NCBI RefSeq assembly: GCF_006715785.1
Contig: NZ_VFNX01000001.1
Location: forward strand, 5,250,001-5,314,000
DNA length: 64,000 nt
Direction of reading: 5' to 3'
DNA from: Streptomyces puniciscabiei
Lineage (GTDB): Bacteria; Actinomycetota; Actinomycetes; Streptomycetales; Streptomycetaceae
The translations under genes were made by a program, and so were the position numbers. The notes beneath the pieces were generated by a model. The model did no database searches and had not been told where the DNA came from. It saw only the letters and a program-made list of their open reading frames with translations. Of the stretch, positions 1 through 9,135 are shown piece by piece; the first letter of the stretch is position 1; every line of letters begins with the position of its first letter.

Positions 1-2
1 AC

Positions 3-365
3 CGCGGGCTGGTGTACGCCGGGTTCTCGCTCGGCGCCTCCATCGCCCAGACCCTCGCCCTCGGCGACGACAAGGCGCGCGGTCTGCTGCTTCTGCACGG
101 CACGTCGGACATCGCGCCGACCGCGCACGTGGACGAGCTGCCGGTGCAGCTGCATGTGGCCGAGCCGGACCCGTTCGAGACGGACGACTGGCTGACCGCC
201 TGGTATCTGCAGATGGGCCGGGCCGGAGCCGACGTGGAGGTCTACCGCTACGCCGGCGCCGGGCACCTGTACACCGACCCGGAACTGCCGGACTACGACG
301 CCCAGGCCGCCGAGGCCACCTGGCGGGTGGCGCTCGGCTTCCTCGACAGCCTGCGGTCGGGGTAG
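3..365 (+). CDS. Dienelactone hydrolase-family alpha/beta hydrolase, C-terminal part
   Basis: The gene enters from the left edge; the frame is open from base 3 and about 120 residues remain. They start with a nucleophile elbow GFSLG, followed by a core strand GLLLLHG and a late catalytic-type histidine in GAGHLY. This is the C-terminal half of an alpha/beta hydrolase. Spacing and the PVQLHVAEPDPF stretch fit the dienelactone hydrolase family, although classical members have Cys in the elbow and this one has Ser, so substrate and reaction are open. The in-frame GTG at 12 lies inside the fold and is not the start. It ends 7 bp from the convergent phoD. Confidence 0.75.
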   Translation, partial: RGLVYAGFSLGASIAQTLALGDDKARGLLLLHGTSDIAPTAHVDELPVQLHVAEPDPFETDDWLTAWYLQMGRAGADVEVYRYAGAGHLYTDPELPDYDAQAAEATWRVALGFLDSLRSG

Positions 366-372
366 CCGCCGG

Positions 373-2043
373 CTACACCGGGTCGTAGGTCCGCTCGACC
401 CTCTGGGTGCCGCTGCGGGTGCGGTAGGAGCGCACCCACTTCGAGGTGGCGTTGGGGTCGGTGCGGTCGGACAGCACGTAGTAGTCCATCTGCGCGCGGT
501 CGGCGGTGATGTCCAGCACGCCGTAGCCGTGCCGGTCGGTGTCCACCCAGTGGACGTGCCGGTTGGCGGCCTCGATGAGCGGCGCGGCGACGGCGGAGAC
601 GGTGCCCTCGGGCACCTTGACGATGTCGTCGAGGTTGTCGGAGGTCACCGAGGTGATCACGAACTCGGTGGCCGCCGACGGCGACAGCGGGTAGGTGCCC
701 GCGTCCACGGGCACGTCATTGGCCCAGGACATGTGGATGTCACCGGTCAGGAAGACGGTGTTGCCGATGCCGTTCGAGCGGAGGTGGTCGAGGAGTTCCC
801 GGCGGTCGTGGGTGTAGCCGTCCCACTGGTCGGTGTTGACGCCGATGCCGCCCCGCGGCAGGTCGAGCATCCTGGCGAGCGGCGCCAGCAGGCCGGCGGT
901 GAGGGAGCCGATGACGAACGGCGCGATCATCACGGAGTTGCCGACCAGCCGCCACTTGGTGTCGGAGGCCTTCAACCCGGCCTTCAGCCAGTCGAGTTGG
1001 GCCCGGCCGGTGAGGGTCCGGTTCGGGTCGTCCACCGAGCCGCTGCCCGCGGACGCCTGCTGGGAGCGGAAGGAGCGCAGGTCCAGCAGGGACAGATCGG
1101 CGAGCTTGCCGAAGCGCAGCCGCCGGTAGGTGGTGCCCTCGAGCGCGGGGCGCACCGGCATCCACTCGAAGTAGGCCTGCTTGGCGGCGGCCTTGCGGGC
1201 GGTCCAGGTGCCCTCGGCGCCCTCCGTGTGGTTGACCGCGCCGCCCGACCAGGCGTTGTCGGCGAACTCGTGGTCGTCCCAGATTGCGATGACCGGCGCC
1301 TTCAGGTGCAGGGCCTGGAGGTCGGGATCGGTCTTGTACTTCGCGTGCCGGACCCGGTAGTCGGCGAGCGTGATGATCTCGTTGGCCGGTGCGTGCGGGC
1401 GGACGACCGTGCCGCGCGCCGCGTACTCGCCCGACTTGTACTCGTAGATGTAGTCCCCGAGGTGCAGCCAGGCGTCCAGGTCGCCGCGGGCCGCGAGATG
1501 GCGGTAGGCGGCGAAGTAGCCGGCCTCCCAGTTGGCGCAGGTGACCACGCCGAAGCGCAGTCCCGACAGGTTCGCGTCGGCCGCCGGGGCGGTGCGGGTG
1601 CGGGCCACCGGGGAGTCGGTGCCGCCGGCCGAGAACCGGAACCAGTAGTCGGTCGCCGGCGCAAGACCGCGGACGTCGGCCTTCACGGTGTGGTCGGAGG
1701 CCGCGGTGGCGGTGACGGTGCCCTTGGCGACGACGTTCGTGAACGCCTTGTCCCTGGCGACGACCCAGCTCACCTCGGTGTCCGGGCCGAGCCCGGAGCC
1801 GGGGGCGGCCTCGGGCGTCGGGGTCACCCGGGTCCACAGCAGGACGCCGTCGGGCAGCGGGTCACCGGAGGCGACCCCGTGCAGGAAGGCGGGGGCCTGG
1901 TCGGCGGCGCGCGCCGGAAGGGAGGCGGCGAGCGAACCGCCCAGTACAGCCGTCGCCGCCGCGGCCTTGACGACCGTACGGCGGCGAGGTGAGAACGAAG
2001 TGCGGCCTTCGGTGGCCGGAAGTGATCTTTTTCGACTGGTCAC
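373..2043 (-). CDS. phoD: Secreted alkaline phosphatase D
   Basis: A 556-residue PhoD-family phosphatase/phosphodiesterase that releases phosphate outside the cell. The N-terminus has a twin-arginine signal ([11 protein letters not shown] at about residues 18-28) followed by a hydrophobic stretch and an AxA cleavage site near residue 46, so export of the folded, metal-loaded enzyme by Tat is expected. Metal-site motifs of the family are visible: [19 protein letters not shown] and TGDIHMSW. Length fits the family. The GTG at 2043 is the first start before the signal; no convincing Shine-Dalgarno precedes it. The upstream DNA carries an inverted repeat and a PHO-box-like direct repeat, so control by PhoP is likely in line with known Streptomyces phoD genes. 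Confidence 0.93.
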   Translation of the reverse strand: MTSRKRSLPATEGRTSFSPRRRTVVKAAAATAVLGGSLAASLPARAADQAPAFLHGVASGDPLPDGVLLWTRVTPTPEAAPGSGLGPDTEVSWVVARDKAFTNVVAKGTVTATAASDHTVKADVRGLAPATDYWFRFSAGGTDSPVARTRTAPAADANLSGLRFGVVTCANWEAGYFAAYRHLAARGDLDAWLHLGDYIYEYKSGEYAARGTVVRPHAPANEIITLADYRVRHAKYKTDPDLQALHLKAPVIAIWDDHEFADNAWSGGAVNHTEGAEGTWTARKAAAKQAYFEWMPVRPALEGTTYRRLRFGKLADLSLLDLRSFRSQQASAGSGSVDDPNRTLTGRAQLDWLKAGLKASDTKWRLVGNSVMIAPFVIGSLTAGLLAPLARMLDLPRGGIGVNTDQWDGYTHDRRELLDHLRSNGIGNTVFLTGDIHMSWANDVPVDAGTYPLSPSAATEFVITSVTSDNLDDIVKVPEGTVSAVAAPLIEAANRHVHWVDTDRHGYGVLDITADRAQMDYYVLSDRTDPNATSKWVRSYRTRSGTQRVERTYDPV

Positions 2044-2045
2044 GG

Positions 2046-2065
2046 CCGATCAGGTTACTGATCGG
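2046..2065. promoter_or_regulatory. Inverted repeat at the phoD start
   Basis: Perfect 8-bp arms ccgatcag/ctgatcgg separated by gtta, ending 2 bp before the phoD start codon. This is operator-like or a small RNA hairpin that could mask the start. No known consensus was recognised. Confidence 0.4.
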
Positions 2066-2066
2066 T

Positions 2067-2088
2067 ACGCAGTGAAGAGCGGGCGAAC
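2067..2088 (-). promoter_or_regulatory. PHO-box-like direct repeat upstream of phoD
   Basis: Read on the minus strand, two adjacent 11-mers, GTTCGCCCGCT and CTTCACTGCGT, resemble the Streptomyces PhoP direct-repeat unit (GTTCACC plus four variable bases); the first matches 6 of 7 core bases and the second 5 of 7. The position, about 24 bp before phoD, is suitable. The match is by eye only. Confidence 0.4.
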
Positions 2089-2112
2089 CCTCAATGTTCG
2101 CCCGCTCTTCAC
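2072..2112. terminator. Bidirectional-type hairpin between the dsbA-like gene and phoD
   Basis: Perfect 16-bp stem (2072-2087 with 2097-2112) and a 9-nt loop, just after the stop of the minus-strand DsbA-like gene and before phoD. It has no T tract, as is usual in Streptomyces. It overlaps the PHO-box-like repeat, so it may end upstream transcription and also sit inside the phoD control region. Confidence 0.75.
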
Positions 2113-2135
2113 GGGAAGGCCGGATTCCGGCGGGT

Positions 2136-2948
2136 TCAGCCCTTGAGCGCCGCGTCGAGGGCCTTGTCGAACTCGGCCGTGGTCAACGGAGGGTTCTTGC
2201 CGTCGGCGCCGGTCAGCGTCTTGCCGCCCATCTTCAGGGTCGGGGTGCCCTGGATGCCGTCCTTGTCGAAGATCTTGGCCTCCTCCAGCGCCCACCGGTC
2301 GTAGGTGCCGTTCTTGACGTCCTTCTGGAAGGCCGCGTTGCCCTTCAGCGCGGGCACCGTGTCGGCGATCTGGATCAGATAGGAGTCGTCCTTGAACTTG
2401 TCGTCGGTCTCGTTCGGGTGCCACTTCGTCGAGTACATCGCGGCCTTGTACTCGAGGAACGCCTCCGGGCTGACGTTGAGCGCGGCGCCGAGGGCGCTGA
2501 GCGCGTTCTTGGAGCCCACCCCGGGCAGGTTCTTGTCGAGGAAGGTGGCGCCGACGTAGTGGAGCTTGAACTTGCCGTCGTCGACGTCCTTCTTCACCGT
2601 CGGTCCGACCTTCTGCTCGAAGTCGGCGCAGATCGGGCAGCGCGGGTCCTCGTAGATGGTAAGGGTCTTCTGGGCGGTGCTCTTGCCTATGACGACCGTC
2701 GTGCCGTCCGCGCCGGTGGTGTTGGCCGGCTTGACCAGCGGCTTGTTCTTCGTGGCGTCCCATCCGGTGGGCTTGTTCGCCTGGACGACGGCGTAGCTGA
2801 TGCCGAAGACCGCGCCCAGCACCGCCACGACCGAGGCCGCCACGATGACCTGCCGCTTGGCCTTGTCGCGCTTGGCCTGCCGCTCGCGCTCCTGGCGCAG
2901 CCGCTCCCGGGCCGCCGTCTTCGCCGACTGGCTGTTCCGCTTGCTCAT
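2136..2948 (-). CDS. Membrane-anchored DsbA-like thioredoxin-fold protein
   Basis: 270 residues. A basic, Gln/Arg-rich cytoplasmic segment (about 1-35) precedes one membrane helix (about 37-60, [16 protein letters not shown]), and the rest is an extracytoplasmic DsbA/thioredoxin-like domain. The active site is CPIC within EDPRCPICADFE, and the cis-Pro region is GTPTL. Likely a thiol oxidoreductase or isomerase for exported proteins. The ATG at 2948 is chosen over an in-frame start 10 codons upstream because GGAG lies 9 bases before it. A second protein of the same layout is at 34757-35527. Redox direction and partners cannot be read from sequence. Confidence 0.85.
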   Translation of the reverse strand: MSKRNSQSAKTAARERLRQERERQAKRDKAKRQVIVAASVVAVLGAVFGISYAVVQANKPTGWDATKNKPLVKPANTTGADGTTVVIGKSTAQKTLTIYEDPRCPICADFEQKVGPTVKKDVDDGKFKLHYVGATFLDKNLPGVGSKNALSALGAALNVSPEAFLEYKAAMYSTKWHPNETDDKFKDDSYLIQIADTVPALKGNAAFQKDVKNGTYDRWALEEAKIFDKDGIQGTPTLKMGGKTLTGADGKNPPLTTAEFDKALDAALKG

Positions 2949-3028
2949 GTTGGTGATCTCCGTGTGGGACGCGCACATGCTGTACGCGGGATACGTGTGG
3001 GGGACTGGGTGTGCTCAGCTCTCGCCAC

Positions 3029-3718
3029 TCAGGCGGCGGCGAGGGCGGGCGAGCACGGCGGTCCACGCCGTCCCAGGGAGTGCACGAGAAGCCGGTCGCG
3101 GGCGGCGGCCCGGCGCCTGGCCGGGCGCGGCGGCCGGCGGACCGGGGCCGGCCGGACGGTGACCGCGGCGACCGCCAGCAGCAGCGGCCGGAAGGTGGTG
3201 GCGGCGACCGCGCGCACCAGCTGCACCAGCGCCCGCTCGCCCCGGCGCAGCCAGGCGGCGGCGAGCAGGCCCACGCCGACGTGCGCGGCGAGCAGCAGCC
3301 AGGCGGCCGCCGGACTGGCGTGCGCGAACAGCGCTCCCGGGTGGCCGTGGGCCCCGGTCATCCGTGCCAGCGGGGAGCCGACGGCGCCGCCCTGGCACAG
3401 CACGTCGAAGCCGAACGCGTGCAGGGGCCCGGCGACCGGGCCGCCCGCCCGGCCGTAACAGGTGTTCTGGCCGGTGGTGAACAGCGTGTCGGCGGCCAGT
3501 TCCAGCGGGATCAGCAGGGCCGCGATCCGGCCGAAGCCGCGCTCGCGGCCAGCCAGCGCATAGGCCGTGGCGAACACCCCGGTGGCGACCGCGAGCACGG
3601 TCGCCACCGGCAGCGGGGCCCGGGACAGCAGGACGTGCGACGCGGTGCTGAGCGTCACGACGACAGCCGTGAACAGCGCCGCGCGCACGGCTCTGAGCTG
3701 GGTCCCGGATATGTCCAT
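3029..3718 (-). CDS. Hypothetical integral membrane protein
   Basis: 229 residues with about five hydrophobic segments: two near the N-terminus (AALFTAVVVTLSTASHVLL, VATVLAVATGVFATAYALAG), a third (IAALLIPLELAADTLFT), and two in the second half (AAAWLLLAAHVGVGLLAAAW, LLLAVAAVTV). A loop carries two Cys (QNTCYGRAGG, VLCQGG). The tail is Arg/Pro/Ala-rich. No family is recognised. The ATG at 3718 lacks a clear ribosome-binding site, so the start is uncertain. It sits between the DUF2252 gene and the DsbA-like gene, all on the minus strand; the periplasmic-type Cys pair next to a DsbA homologue is suggestive only. Confidence 0.65.
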   Translation of the reverse strand: MDISGTQLRAVRAALFTAVVVTLSTASHVLLSRAPLPVATVLAVATGVFATAYALAGRERGFGRIAALLIPLELAADTLFTTGQNTCYGRAGGPVAGPLHAFGFDVLCQGGAVGSPLARMTGAHGHPGALFAHASPAAAWLLLAAHVGVGLLAAAWLRRGERALVQLVRAVAATTFRPLLLAVAAVTVRPAPVRRPPRPARRRAAARDRLLVHSLGRRGPPCSPALAAA

Positions 3719-3786
3719 AGCGAGAGGAGAGTCTGTCACGTACGCGGTTAAGAGACCCCTAAAGGGTGCCTGTGAGTGCGCGAAGG

Positions 3787-5112
3787 TTACAGCCCCGGAA
3801 TCCGGCCGTTGCGGAACAGGTCGACGAAGATCTGGTGGTCGGCACGCGCGCGTGCGCCGTAGCCGTGCGCGAAGTCCACCAGGAGCGGCGCGAAGCCCTC
3901 CTCGTCGGCGGCGATGGCCGCGTCGATGGCCCGCTCGGTGGAGAACGGAACCAGGGACTCGCCGGAGGTGTCGTCCGCCGCCGCGTGCATCGTTGCCGTG
4001 GCCCGGCCCAGGTCGGCGACGACCTGTGCGATCTCCTCCGGGTCGTCGATGTCGCCCCAGTCCAGGTCGACCGCGTACGGCGAGACCTCGGCCACCAGCT
4101 GACCGGCGCCGTCGAGCTCGGTCCAGCCCAGCCACGGGTCGGCGTGCGCCTGCAGGGCGCGCTGGGAGATCACCGTGCGGTGACCCTCGTGCTGGAAGTA
4201 GCCGGCGATGGCGGGATCCGCGATGTGCCGGGAGACGGCCGGGGTCTGCGCCTGCTTGATGTAGATCACGACGTCGTTCTCCAGGGCGTCGCTGTGACCC
4301 TCCAGGAGGATGTTGTACGACGGCAGGCCGGCCGAGCCGATGCCGATGCCGCGGCGGCCCACGACGTCCTTCACGCGGTAGGAGTCCGGGCGGGCCAGGG
4401 AGGAGTCCGGCAGGGTCTCCAGATAGCCGTCGAAGGCCGCGAGGACCTTGTAGCGGGTGGCCGCGTCCAGCTCGATGGAGCCGCCGCCCGGCGCGAAGCG
4501 TCGCTCGAAGTCACGGATCTCCGTCATCGAGTCCAGCAGCTCGAAACGGGTCAGCGAACGGGCGGCGCGCAGGGCGCCCAGCAGCGGGCCCTCGGCCGTG
4601 TCCAGCGTGAACGGCGGCACCTCGTCGCTCTTCGCGCCCGTGGCCAGGGCGTGGATGCGCTCGCGGTAGGCCGCCGCGTAGACCGTCACCAGCTCGGTGA
4701 TCTGCTCGTCGCTGAGCGCCTTCGCGTACCCGATGAGCGCGATCGACGCCGCGAAGCGCTTCAGGTCCCAGGTGAACGGGCCGACGTAGGCCTCGTCGAA
4801 GTCGTTGACGTTGAAGACCAGGCGCCCGTTGGAGTCCATGTAGGTGCCGAAGTTCTCCGCGTGGAGATCGCCGTGGATCCACACGCGCGAGGTGCGGTCG
4901 TCCAGAAACGGACCACCGCGCCTCTCCGCGTCGAGGTCGTGGTAGAAGAGGCACGCCGTGCCCCGGTAGAACGCGAAGGCCGAGGCCGCCATCTTCCGGA
5001 ACTTCACCCGGAACGCGGCCGGGTCGGCGGCCAGGAGCCGGCCGAAGGCGGTGTCGAAGACGGCGAGGATCTCCTCGCCGCGCTGCTCGTCCTTGAGCTG
5101 GGGGACCGACAT
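3787..5112 (-). CDS. DUF2252 family protein (kinase-like fold)
   Basis: 441 residues of the DUF2252 family, which has no established biochemical role. Two motifs resemble the catalytic core of aminoglycoside phosphotransferase/protein-kinase-like enzymes: HGDLHAENFG (80-89), like a catalytic loop, and NDFDEA (103-108), like a metal-binding DFD. The likely inference is a small-molecule or protein phosphotransferase, although the motif order lies unusually near the N-terminus. The ATG at 5112 has AGGAGG about 10 bases upstream, which settles the start against a longer open frame. It is divergent from dnaE, and the 223-bp gap must hold both promoters. Confidence 0.85.
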   Translation of the reverse strand: MSVPQLKDEQRGEEILAVFDTAFGRLLAADPAAFRVKFRKMAASAFAFYRGTACLFYHDLDAERRGGPFLDDRTSRVWIHGDLHAENFGTYMDSNGRLVFNVNDFDEAYVGPFTWDLKRFAASIALIGYAKALSDEQITELVTVYAAAYRERIHALATGAKSDEVPPFTLDTAEGPLLGALRAARSLTRFELLDSMTEIRDFERRFAPGGGSIELDAATRYKVLAAFDGYLETLPDSSLARPDSYRVKDVVGRRGIGIGSAGLPSYNILLEGHSDALENDVVIYIKQAQTPAVSRHIADPAIAGYFQHEGHRTVISQRALQAHADPWLGWTELDGAGQLVAEVSPYAVDLDWGDIDDPEEIAQVVADLGRATATMHAAADDTSGESLVPFSTERAIDAAIAADEEGFAPLLVDFAHGYGARARADHQIFVDLFRNGRIPGL

Positions 5113-5125
5113 CGCTGGGTGCCTC

Positions 5126-5147
5126 CTGGTGCATTTACTGGTGCATT
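5126..5147. repeat. Short direct repeat before the DUF2252 gene
   Basis: ctggtgcatt occurs twice (5126-5135 and 5138-5147), 12 bp apart, next to the ribosome-binding site of the minus-strand DUF2252 gene. Possible regulator site or chance. Confidence 0.35.
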
Positions 5148-5335
5148 GACGTGCATGACCTGAACGACGGCGTTTCTGCCGTCTCCAACGGGCGACGCCA
5201 CGCGGGAGTGCCCGGTTCCCGCATGAAGGTACGCGGGGATCCGCCGCGCGTGTCAGTGCCGAGGCATAGACTTCGACGCTGACCCCAGAACTGTCCGCCT
5301 GCCCGCCGCCCAGTGTTTCCGTTGGAGGCCATACC

Positions 5336-8300
5336 GTGTCAAAGCCGCCCTTCACGCACCTGCACGTCCACACCCAGTACTCGCTGCTGGACGGTGCCGC
5401 GCGGCTCAAGGACATGTTCAACGCCTGCAACGAGATGGGCATGACGCACATCGCCATGTCCGACCACGGCAACCTCCACGGGGCGTACGACTTCTTCCAC
5501 TCCGCGAAGAAGGCCGGAGTCACCCCGATCATCGGGATCGAGGCATATGTCGCCCCCGAGTCCCGCCGCAACAAGCGCAAGATCCTCTGGGGTCAGCCGC
5601 ACCAGAAGCGGGACGACGTCTCCGGTTCCGGTGGCTACACCCACAAGACGATGTGGGCCGTGAACAAGACCGGCCTGCACAACCTCTTCCGCCTCTCCTC
5701 CGACGCCTACGCCGAGGGCTGGCTGCAGAAGTGGCCCCGGATGGACAAGGAGACCATCGCCCAGTGGTCCGAGGGCATCGTCGCCTCCACCGGCTGCCCC
5801 TCGGGCGAGGTGCAGACCCGGCTGCGCCTCGGCCACTTCGACGAGGCCCTGAAGGCCGCCGCCGACTACCAGGACATCTTCGGCAAGGACCGCTACTTCC
5901 TGGAGCTGATGGACCACGGCATCGAGATCGAGCGCCGGGTCCGTGACGGACTGCTGGAGATCGGCAGGAAGCTCGGCATCCCCCCGCTGGTCACCAATGA
6001 CTCGCACTACACGTACGCGCACGAGGCGGGGGCGCACGACGCCCTGCTGTGCATCCAGACCGGCAAGAACCTCTCCGACCCGGACCGCTTCAAGTTCGAC
6101 GGCACCGGCTACTACCTGAAGTCCACGGACGAGATGTACGCCATCGACTCCTCGGACGCCTGGCAGCAGGGCTGCGCCAACACGCTCCTCGTCGCCGAGA
6201 TGGTGGACACGGACGGCATGTTCGAGAAGCGCGACCTCATGCCGAAGTTCGACATCCCCGAGGGCTACACCGAGGTCACCTGGTTCAAGGAGGAGGTCCG
6301 CCGCGGCATGGAGCGCCGCTACCCGGGCGGCATCCCCGAGGACCGCCAGAAGCAGGCCGACTACGAGATGGACGTCATCATCTCGATGGGTTTCCCCGGC
6401 TACTTCCTCGTCGTCGCCGACTTCATCATGTGGGCCAAGAACAACGGCATCGCCGTCGGCCCCGGACGAGGCTCCGCGGCCGGCTCGATCGTCGCCTACG
6501 CCATGGGCATCACCGACCTCGACCCGATCCCGCACGGCCTGATCTTCGAGCGGTTCCTCAACCCCGAGCGCATCTCGATGCCCGATGTCGACATCGACTT
6601 CGACGAGCGCCGGCGCGTCGAGGTGATCCGGTACGTGACCGAGAAGTACGGCGCCGACAAGGTCGCCATGATCGGCACCTACGGCACCATCAAGGCCAAG
6701 AACGCGATCAAGGACTCCGCGCGCGTGCTGGGCTACCCGTACGCGATGGGCGACCGCATCACCAAGGCCATGCCCGCAGACGTCCTCGGCAAGGGCATCC
6801 CGCTGTCCGGCATCACCGACCCCTCCCACCCCCGCTACAGCGAGGCGGGCGAGGTCCGCTCGATGTACGAGAACGAGCCGGACGTGAAGAAGGTCATCGA
6901 CACCGCGCGCGGTGTGGAGGGCCTGGTGAGGCAGATGGGTGTGCACGCGGCCGGCGTGATCATGTCCAGCGAGACCATCACCGAGCACGTCCCGGTCTGG
7001 GTCCGGCACACCGACGGCGTGACCATCACGCAGTGGGACTACCCGAGCTGTGAGTCGCTCGGCCTGCTGAAGATGGACTTCCTGGGCCTGCGCAACCTCA
7101 CGATCATGGACGACGCGGTCAAGATGGTGAAGGCCAACAAGGGCCTCGACATCGACCTGCTGTCGCTGCCGCTGGACGACCCCAAGACCTTCGAGCTGCT
7201 CCAGCGCGGCGACACCCTCGGCGTCTTCCAGTTCGACGGCGGCCCCATGCGCTCGCTGCTGCGGCTGATGAAGCCGGACAACTTCGAAGACATCTCCGCC
7301 GTGTCGGCCCTGTACCGCCCGGGCCCGATGGGCATGAACTCCCACACGAACTACGCGCTGCGCAAGAACGGCCAGCAGGAGATCACGCCCATCCACCCCG
7401 AGCTGGAGGCGCCGCTCAAGGAGGTCCTGGACGTCACCTACGGCCTGATCGTCTACCAGGAGCAGGTGCAGAAGGCCGCCCAGATCATCGCGGGCTACTC
7501 GCTCGGCGAGGCCGACATCCTCCGCCGTGTGATGGGCAAGAAGAAGCCCGAGGAACTGGCGAAGAACTTCACCATCTTCCAGGCCGGCGCCCGCAAGAAC
7601 GGCTACAGCGACGAAGCGATCCAGGCCCTGTGGGACGTGCTGGTCCCCTTCGCCGGCTACGCCTTCAACAAGGCGCACTCCGCCGCGTACGGCCTGGTCT
7701 CCTACTGGACCGCCTACCTCAAGGCGAACCACCCCGCCGAGTACATGGCCGCGCTCCTGACCTCCGTCAAGGACGACAAGGACAAGTCGGCGGTCTACCT
7801 CAACGAGTGCCGCCGCATGGGCATCCGCGTCCTCCCGCCGAACGTCAACGAGTCCGAGTCCAACTTCGCCGCCCAGGGCGACGACGTGATCCTCTTCGGC
7901 CTCTCCGCCGTCCGCAACGTCGGCACCAACGTCGTCGAGTCGATCATCAAGTGCCGCAAGGCGAAGGGGAAGTACGCCTCCTTCCCCGACTACCTCGACA
8001 AGGTCGAGGCCGTGGTCTGCAACAAGCGCACCACCGAATCGCTGATCAAGGCGGGCGCGTTCGACTCCATGGGGCACACCCGCAAGGGACTCATGGCCCA
8101 GTACGAGCCGATGATCGACAACGTGGTCGCGGTCAAACGCAAGGAGGCCGAGGGGCAGTTCGACCTCTTCGGCGGCATGGGCGAGGACACCGGCAGCGAG
8201 CCCGGCTTCGGACTCGACGTGGAGTTCTCCACCGACGAGTGGGACAAGACCTATCTGCTCGCCCAGGAGCGGGAGATGCTCGGTCTGTACGTCTCCGACC

Positions 8301-8875
8301 ACCCGCTCTTCGGCCTGGAACACGTCCTCGCCGACAAGGCCGACGCGGGCATCGCCCAGCTCACCGGAGGCGAGCATGCGGACGGCGCGGTCGTCACCAT
8401 CGGCGGCATCATCTCCGGCCTGCAGCGCAAGATGACCAAGCAGGGCAACGCCTGGGCCATCGCCACCGTCGAGGACCTCGCCGGCTCCATCGAGTGCATG
8501 TTCTTCCCGGCGACCTACCAGCTGGTGTCGACCCAACTCGTCGAGGACGCCGTGGTGTTCGTCAAGGGCCGCCTCGACAAGCGCGAGGACGTGCCCCGGC
8601 TCGTCGCCATGGAGCTGATGGTCCCGGACCTGTCCAACGCGGGCACCAACGCGCCCGTGATCCTCACCATCCCGGCCGTGAAGGTCACTCCGCCCATGGT
8701 CAGCCGCCTCGGTGAGATCCTCAGCCACCACAAGGGCGACAGCGAGGTCCGCATCAAACTCCAGGGCCCGCGCAAGACCACCGTGCTGCGCCTGGACCGT
8801 CATCGGGTCAAGCCCGACCCGGCGCTCTTCGGCGACCTGAAGGTGCTGCTCGGCCCGTCCTGCCTGGCCGGCTGA
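5336..8875 (+). CDS. dnaE: DNA polymerase III alpha subunit
   Basis: 1179 residues, the usual length for the essential replicative polymerase DnaE1. The PHP domain is at the N-terminus (HLHVHTQYSLLDGA and SDHGNLHG within residues 8-60). The palm carries PDVDIDFD at 416-423, with D417 and D419 as the metal-binding aspartates. Finger and thumb regions follow (GRGSAAGS, GVHAAGVI, FNKAHSAAYG), and an OB-fold near residues 1000-1080 ends the protein. The GTG at 5336 has GGAGG seven bases upstream. It stands alone, divergent from the DUF2252 gene, and is followed by a strong hairpin. Confidence 0.98.
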   Translation: MSKPPFTHLHVHTQYSLLDGAARLKDMFNACNEMGMTHIAMSDHGNLHGAYDFFHSAKKAGVTPIIGIEAYVAPESRRNKRKILWGQPHQKRDDVSGSGGYTHKTMWAVNKTGLHNLFRLSSDAYAEGWLQKWPRMDKETIAQWSEGIVASTGCPSGEVQTRLRLGHFDEALKAAADYQDIFGKDRYFLELMDHGIEIERRVRDGLLEIGRKLGIPPLVTNDSHYTYAHEAGAHDALLCIQTGKNLSDPDRFKFDGTGYYLKSTDEMYAIDSSDAWQQGCANTLLVAEMVDTDGMFEKRDLMPKFDIPEGYTEVTWFKEEVRRGMERRYPGGIPEDRQKQADYEMDVIISMGFPGYFLVVADFIMWAKNNGIAVGPGRGSAAGSIVAYAMGITDLDPIPHGLIFERFLNPERISMPDVDIDFDERRRVEVIRYVTEKYGADKVAMIGTYGTIKAKNAIKDSARVLGYPYAMGDRITKAMPADVLGKGIPLSGITDPSHPRYSEAGEVRSMYENEPDVKKVIDTARGVEGLVRQMGVHAAGVIMSSETITEHVPVWVRHTDGVTITQWDYPSCESLGLLKMDFLGLRNLTIMDDAVKMVKANKGLDIDLLSLPLDDPKTFELLQRGDTLGVFQFDGGPMRSLLRLMKPDNFEDISAVSALYRPGPMGMNSHTNYALRKNGQQEITPIHPELEAPLKEVLDVTYGLIVYQEQVQKAAQIIAGYSLGEADILRRVMGKKKPEELAKNFTIFQAGARKNGYSDEAIQALWDVLVPFAGYAFNKAHSAAYGLVSYWTAYLKANHPAEYMAALLTSVKDDKDKSAVYLNECRRMGIRVLPPNVNESESNFAAQGDDVILFGLSAVRNVGTNVVESIIKCRKAKGKYASFPDYLDKVEAVVCNKRTTESLIKAGAFDSMGHTRKGLMAQYEPMIDNVVAVKRKEAEGQFDLFGGMGEDTGSEPGFGLDVEFSTDEWDKTYLLAQEREMLGLYVSDHPLFGLEHVLADKADAGIAQLTGGEHADGAVVTIGGIISGLQRKMTKQGNAWAIATVEDLAGSIECMFFPATYQLVSTQLVEDAVVFVKGRLDKREDVPRLVAMELMVPDLSNAGTNAPVILTIPAVKVTPPMVSRLGEILSHHKGDSEVRIKLQGPRKTTVLRLDRHRVKPDPALFGDLKVLLGPSCLAG

Positions 8876-8892
8876 CACCCCACCAGGCCACG

Positions 8893-8940
8893 GCACACAC
8901 GAAGGGGCGCACCCGCCAAGGGTGCGCCCCTCCTGTGTGC
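8893..8940 (+). terminator. Terminator after dnaE
   Basis: Inner stem ggggcgcaccc/gggtgcgcccc (8904-8914, 8920-8930) with a 5-nt loop, extended after a small internal loop by gcacaca/tgtgtgc. It lies 17 bp past the dnaE stop, between converging genes. Confidence 0.85.
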
Positions 8941-8958
8941 CTGGGCTTCAACTGCCCT

Positions 8959-9135
8959 TTAGTTGTGGCCGAAGCTCTTCCGCTTCTTGCCGGCAACATC
9001 CGCCGGGCTGCCCTGGATGTGCGACATCGGCGACTCGTGCGCCTCCGTCTGCCGCTGCGCGTGCTCGTGGGTCTGCTCGGCGTGCGACGCGCGGTTCTGC
9101 GGGCCGGCCTGCTTGCGGTTCTTGTTCTTGGCCAT
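8959..9135 (-). CDS. Small basic, His/Gln-rich protein of 58 residues
   Basis: A short gene convergent with dnaE. It encodes 58 residues beginning MAKNKNRKQAGPQNRA and ending GKKRKSFGHN: hydrophilic, rich in Lys/Arg, His and Gln, with no membrane segment, no cysteine and no recognised domain, so probably disordered. The ATG at 9135 is preceded by AGGAGG nine bases upstream, a near-perfect ribosome-binding site, and codon third positions are strongly G/C, both arguing for a real gene. The composition would suit a nucleic-acid-associated or ribosome-associated protein, but that is only inference from charge. The next gene on the other strand starts 226 bp away. Confidence 0.75.
   Translation of the reverse strand: MAKNKNRKQAGPQNRASHAEQTHEHAQRQTEAHESPMSHIQGSPADVAGKKRKSFGHN

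Noticed and set aside
5339..8896. Very long open frame on the minus strand opposite dnaE
   Set aside because: It mirrors dnaE codons, has Val/Asp/Gly/His-biased composition with no domain, and lacks a ribosome-binding site; an effect of high G+C.
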